From Hydractinia symbiolongicarpus (Eukaryota > Cnidaria > Hydrozoa > Anthoathecata > Hydractiniidae): a DNA stretch of 60,000 nucleotides. Position 1 is the stretch's first letter. Every line of letters starts with the position of its first letter. Made by a program: the position numbers and the translations under genes. Positions 55,899-60,000 of this stretch are shown here, piece by piece. The DNA lies in NCBI RefSeq assembly GCF_029227915.1, contig NC_079877.1, positions 13,083,351 through 13,143,350 of the forward strand, written 5' to 3'. The notes beneath the pieces are model-generated. The model made no database searches, was not told the DNA's origin, and worked only from the letters and a program-made list of their open reading frames with translations.

Positions 55899-58800
55899 AT
55901 GGCGGAAACTAGTGCAAGTGTTTTAGAAGATTTTCCGGCTCATGCACTTCTTCCAAAGAGAGAAACTCAAGTAGAAAATTTTTTAAAGAAATATCCAAAC
56001 TACAATGGTGATGGAGTACTGATCGCCATATTTGACTCTGGTGTTGATCCAGGAGCGCAAGGTTTAACGGTAATAATTTTAGCTTGTAGCTAGCTAGCTA
56101 GCTAGCAAGGAAAACAAACTTAGCGTTTAATTTGCCTGTGGGAGGTAATATAATGCATAATCTGGAGATTCTTCAATTGCAGTATTTGTCAAAGTAGTGC
56201 CTCATAAGCAATACACACTGTTTACACAAAAACCAAAACCATAGAGCAACAATGGTACAATTTCGCCACTTTTTACGAAAAAAATAGTATTTATCTTATT
56301 GCTTTACATTGCGCGGCCCTGTTGTGGTTTATTTTTGATATTAAACATAACCGGACACAACAATTAAAAATAAAGTTAAATCCTAATTGGCCGCGTATCA
56401 CAAATGGCCTGGAAAAATGGAACTCGGAGTGGTACAATTTCTCCAGCATGGGTACAATTTCGCCAGCTAGGTTTTTATCTGTGAATTTTCTGGGTAATCT
56501 ATGTAACTCATCTTGTTACTATTCTCTAAGTCCCTTGCCTAGGTAAAAAAATTTACAAAGTAAATCTTAGATCTATATCAAAATAAAGTCTGGTGAAGTT
56601 TTTCCACAGTCGCGAGGAAAAAAGGATCAGCGAATCACGAGTGTGGGAAGTTTTTTTCGCTTATTCAAACTATTATGGAGACGACCACAGGGCTGTTGGA
56701 CGACTTACGGGCTGGCGTTTTAAAAAAAACTTATAGTCTCGCCCGTAGAAACCAGAATCAACCTGAAACAAAAATTCAATTATTTTTTTTAACCATTTAT
56801 ACTAAAGAAATGACAATTTTCCCAATGGTGAAACTATTTATTGATTTTTCGAAGAGGAATATTGACTTTATCCAAAACTTTTTTTTCTGGTCGTTCTTTC
56901 ACACCTAAATTGAAAAGAGTTATGAGTGAATATTTTAACACTTATCATCCTCTTGAGTATAACTTTTAAAAATAAATTATATTTCCTTCCGAAAAGAAAT
57001 GACCGTCTGAAAAAACACTTATTTCTGAAAATGTATATATGCCATCTTATGTTTCTGCAAGTCACAGAAAAATGTTAAAAGACTTAAAAAGTTCTATTTC
57101 TATGGTATTCTCAGACACGTCATGTGAATAATAAAATTTAAAAGGACAACCTTCTGAATATTCATTGCCCCGGAAGTGTGAAAGTATCACCATCATTATG
57201 AGTATGCTTGAAAGGTGTGATATTTTAAAAAAAATTTAAAACACTTTTTCATAGTGTTGTTTTTTTCGTTTACCATCTATTACATTTCAAATCTCTTTTA
57301 CAAAACTATAGGAGATCTACAAGGGCGAGTGCTACTAAACTGTAGCCAACATGTTTATCTAAAACGATTTTTTTTTATTTTTAAAATTCTCCAAATCTTA
57401 CATCTTAAAGACGAAAGTTTAAGTTGAAAAATGGCTTTTTTAGAAAAAGTAAAATAAATCAAAAACAGGGACTTTGTGGAAAAGAATTAAAAAATTGTTT
57501 TTACATATATCTATCACAATTCTATAGAACATCAAATGAGATTTAGAAACGAAGTGGTTTTGTAAATGAAGTCACTTTTTTGAAGCCAGGGTGTGTTTCA
57601 AAAATGTTTCTGTACTTTTCACAAGTTAAAAAGTTTCAAATTATTTTTATACCATTTGATAGGTGGTTGAAAATGCTTTTTGGTGATGTATGAATAAATA
57701 TTGCCGAAAAAATCGCAATATAAAAAGCTCAAACCTTAAACATTTATTACCATGATGTATAATTTATTTTTCTCATGTTGAGTAGTGGTAGTGGATGTTA
57801 GGCTTAAATATCTGGTTATGACGGAGGGTTAGTAAACAAAATGAGAATGGGTATATTTATATTAATATAATTGTCTGTCTTCTCCAGCTACCGCGCCATC
57901 ATAGGACATTTGAATATCGGCACATAGCGGCATGGTTAAGGAAGCAATACCAAATGTAAACATAGCGTTAGACTAATAGTCAACTCAACAGTGAAAGTTC
58001 TGAAAAAACTGTTTTTTATATCATTTATTCAATAAATATAGCTGTAATAAAATCCCACAAATAATAAACTGAGAGTAAAACGAAAAAATAGTACCTTCCT
58101 TCTTTGCGTCAAAATTTGAATGAGAACAAGCATATTGGACGCAATTCAGGCAGTTTCGGACTGGCCCAGGCTTTTCCAGGCAGTTACAGAACCTTGAAAA
58201 CCCTCCGAAAAACGCATATAGGTGCCCTAACATATTTTTTCTTGAATTTTTTTAAAGTCCGAAGAATACTTTCGTGTTGGACGAAATGGACTGATAATTA
58301 CTTTGCTTCACCTAGTGTCCCTATCTTTTTCCTGCTGCACAAATGCAAAAACCGAAAGACTTAACTACTGAAAATTTAAACAACAATTCATCTATCAGGT
58401 TTAAAGTAAAGGATTTTAAATTTATGTTACCTTCCTATGTAACATTCCTTTCAAATCTGTTGTTTAAATGACAATCATCTTGTTGCTGAGACTTTACACA
58501 CAGTTTTTAAATTACCAAGTATGGCCTAAATGTTTTTACAGCAATGATTATAGAATCATAAAAAAATAGACAAACAATGTTTCGTTTTTTGCAAGTGAAC
58601 AGTTTACAGTATTTGGAATTCCACTGCTATCTCATTTTCTTGTTTCACGAAATCTTGTAAAGGATCTTAAGTATATACATCATTCTGTAAAAACTGTAAA
58701 TATATTTTTTTTGAAATTACTTGACTGCAACTTCAGCTTAAATAAAAACCAAGCAAACAGCTGTTGTTAACACCAGATTGAGCACTTTACAGATAAACCA

Positions 58801-59428
58801 AGCCACGCATTAGTATAGGCGTATTACCATTTTCAAAAAAAAATTATTGCAACCTCTGTTAAACAAAAATTCAGAAAACCGCATGTCGTTATCCTGCTCA
58901 GTTAGGGAACCCAAGGTATAAAATGATGTTGGACTTATATTATAGAGCCTAAAAAGTTCAAAAACTATCACGTAACTTGCTGATAACATCCCAAAATTAA
59001 AATTCTTAGATAATTCCACTACAGTTGGAAAGGAGTTGTGTGAAAAAGATTCACTGTTTAAAAATGGACTTCTTTTTTCATAGAGGTTAATTTTTATTGT
59101 TCCTTAAATAGATTAACATTCCAGCATAACAATTTTTTTTTATTTTTTTATTTTAAGTGATTTTCCAGACCAGTCTTATACATTTCTTGGGTGCTATGTG
59201 GAAATGTTTTGTTAATTTTTGACTTTATTACAGACTAAATTGATATTTATTATTTAAAAGTGTAAAAATGTGCTGCTATAATTAAAACTTTAGGCTACAC
59301 CATCTGGTAAAAGAAAGATAGTTGATCTTATTGATTGTAGTGGTAGTGGTGACGTTGATACTTCGACTGTTGTCACAGTAAATGAAGATGATGGATGTAT
59401 CATTGGAAAGACAGGACGCAAGTTAAGA
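55899..59428 (+). CDS. TPP2: Tripeptidyl-peptidase II, first two coding exons (continues off window)
   Basis: Giant cytosolic serine exopeptidase (subtilisin family S8) that removes tripeptides from N-termini downstream of the proteasome. Exon 1 is 55899-56069 (57 codons) and exon 2 is 59294-59428 (45 codons), both phase 0. The start is the first in-frame ATG, in a strong context (GAAAATGG). FPAHALLPKRETQVENFL and YPNYNGDGVLIAIFDSGVDP match the family N-terminus; Asp46 in FDSGVDPG is the catalytic aspartate position. Exon 2 encodes KRKIVDLIDCSGSGDVDTST, matching the conserved KIVDIID-GSGDV segment. The His and Ser of the triad and the rest of the ~1,250-residue protein lie beyond the right edge. 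Intron 1 is 3.2 kb. Confidence 0.95.
56070..59293 (+). other. TPP2 intron 1
   Basis: AT-rich, 3.2 kb. It opens with an AGCTAGCTAGCTAGCTAGC microsatellite at about 56084-56105. It contains three copies of GGTACAATTTCKCCA (near 56251, 56432 and 56449). No coding sequence was recognised. Confidence 0.7.
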
Positions 59429-59639
59429 GTTAGTAATAACTTTTATTTACAAAAATTATTATGTGCCTCTTTATAATTACATGAAACTTGCTGCTCGTGA
59501 AACAATTGTACACAGCACATTAATCATTTTTGACATTATATAATGACATTGATAAAGTGGAATGAGTGTCAATAGCTTATACAGGAATACAAAAGTCATT
59601 GCACTGCAGGCCTTATAACTTCTAAGTAGATGGAAATAA

Positions 59640-59880
59640 CTGATGTCAACGCCTACATGTGCACTAGGAACAACCTGGATCCAAACCTGGTACAATTCCT
59701 GAAGCATAGCCAAGCTACCTTTTTTAGATCCTGGGGTTTGATGACGTTATCAAAGTCCATTAACCGTAATATCTTTTTAAGGATTCATCAAAAGAGTCTT
59801 ATTTTGATCAATGTTTTAAGCTCTACATAATAATTTCTGATTTTTTGTGTATATGGATCATTGATAACATTATCATAAAA
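59640..59880 (+). mobile_element. Diverged fragment of the Helitron-like family
   Basis: Matches the order of landmarks in the 43875-45322 elements: ACTAGGAACAACCTGGATCC, TTTGATGACGTTATCAAAG, GTAATATCTTT, CATCAAAAG, TTTTGATCAATGTTTTAAGC and TCTACATAAT. There are many substitutions and both ends are missing. It lies in TPP2 intron 2. Confidence 0.55.
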
Positions 59881-59898
59881 TATTTGACCCCCTAAAAA

Positions 59899-59922
59899 GC
59901 CCCCCCCCCCAAAAAAAAAAAG
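59899..59922. repeat. Poly-C/poly-A homopolymer pair
   Basis: About eleven C directly followed by about eleven A in TPP2 intron 2. Homopolymer lengths here may be affected by sequencing error. Confidence 0.8.
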
Positions 59923-60000
59923 TTGATTTACCCTCCCTAGAAGTGGATCCCCCTGTGCTTTAAATTAATTTTAGTATATCAGTAGTAGTTATTAATCTCA

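Overview
The window is animal nuclear DNA: AT-rich, with many short GT-AG exons, long introns, microsatellites and decayed mobile elements. It holds three conserved, intron-rich genes plus one single-exon receptor gene nested inside one of them. Gene content (axonemal dynein, WDR44, TPP2, an intronless rhodopsin-class receptor with an unusual TM7) and base composition suggest an early-branching metazoan, most likely a cnidarian (perhaps a hydrozoan). That placement is inference, with no species marker seen.

Left part (544-28417, minus strand): nearly all of an axonemal inner-arm dynein heavy chain, the DNAH2 orthologue. I traced 56 exons with consistent splice phases plus one candidate linking exon. 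They run from the start codon through tail, linker, AAA1-AAA4, stalk and AAA5 to the start of the AAA6/C-terminal region, about 3,795 codons. The last roughly 650 residues lie beyond the left edge. The introns carry short minisatellites, a small TIR element and a decayed LINE tail.

Middle (28418-36650): about 8.2 kb between two head-to-head genes. No convincing gene was found. It contains a perfect 37-bp foldback and TIR fragments.

Right-middle (36651-54623, plus strand): WDR44, with an N-terminal FFAT-like motif, low-complexity and proline/basic segments, a Rab11-binding-type region and a C-terminal WD40 propeller. Its 9.2-kb intron (43782-53000) contains two tandem Helitron-like elements and, in antisense, an intronless class A GPCR (46808-48589).

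Right end (55899-60000, plus strand): the first two coding exons of tripeptidyl-peptidase II (TPP2), which continues off the window. A small minus-strand ORF lies head-to-head with it.

The genes do not form a pathway. DNAH2 powers cilia, WDR44 links Rab11 recycling/tubular endosomes to the ER, TPP2 trims peptides in the cytosol, and the receptor would signal at the plasma membrane.
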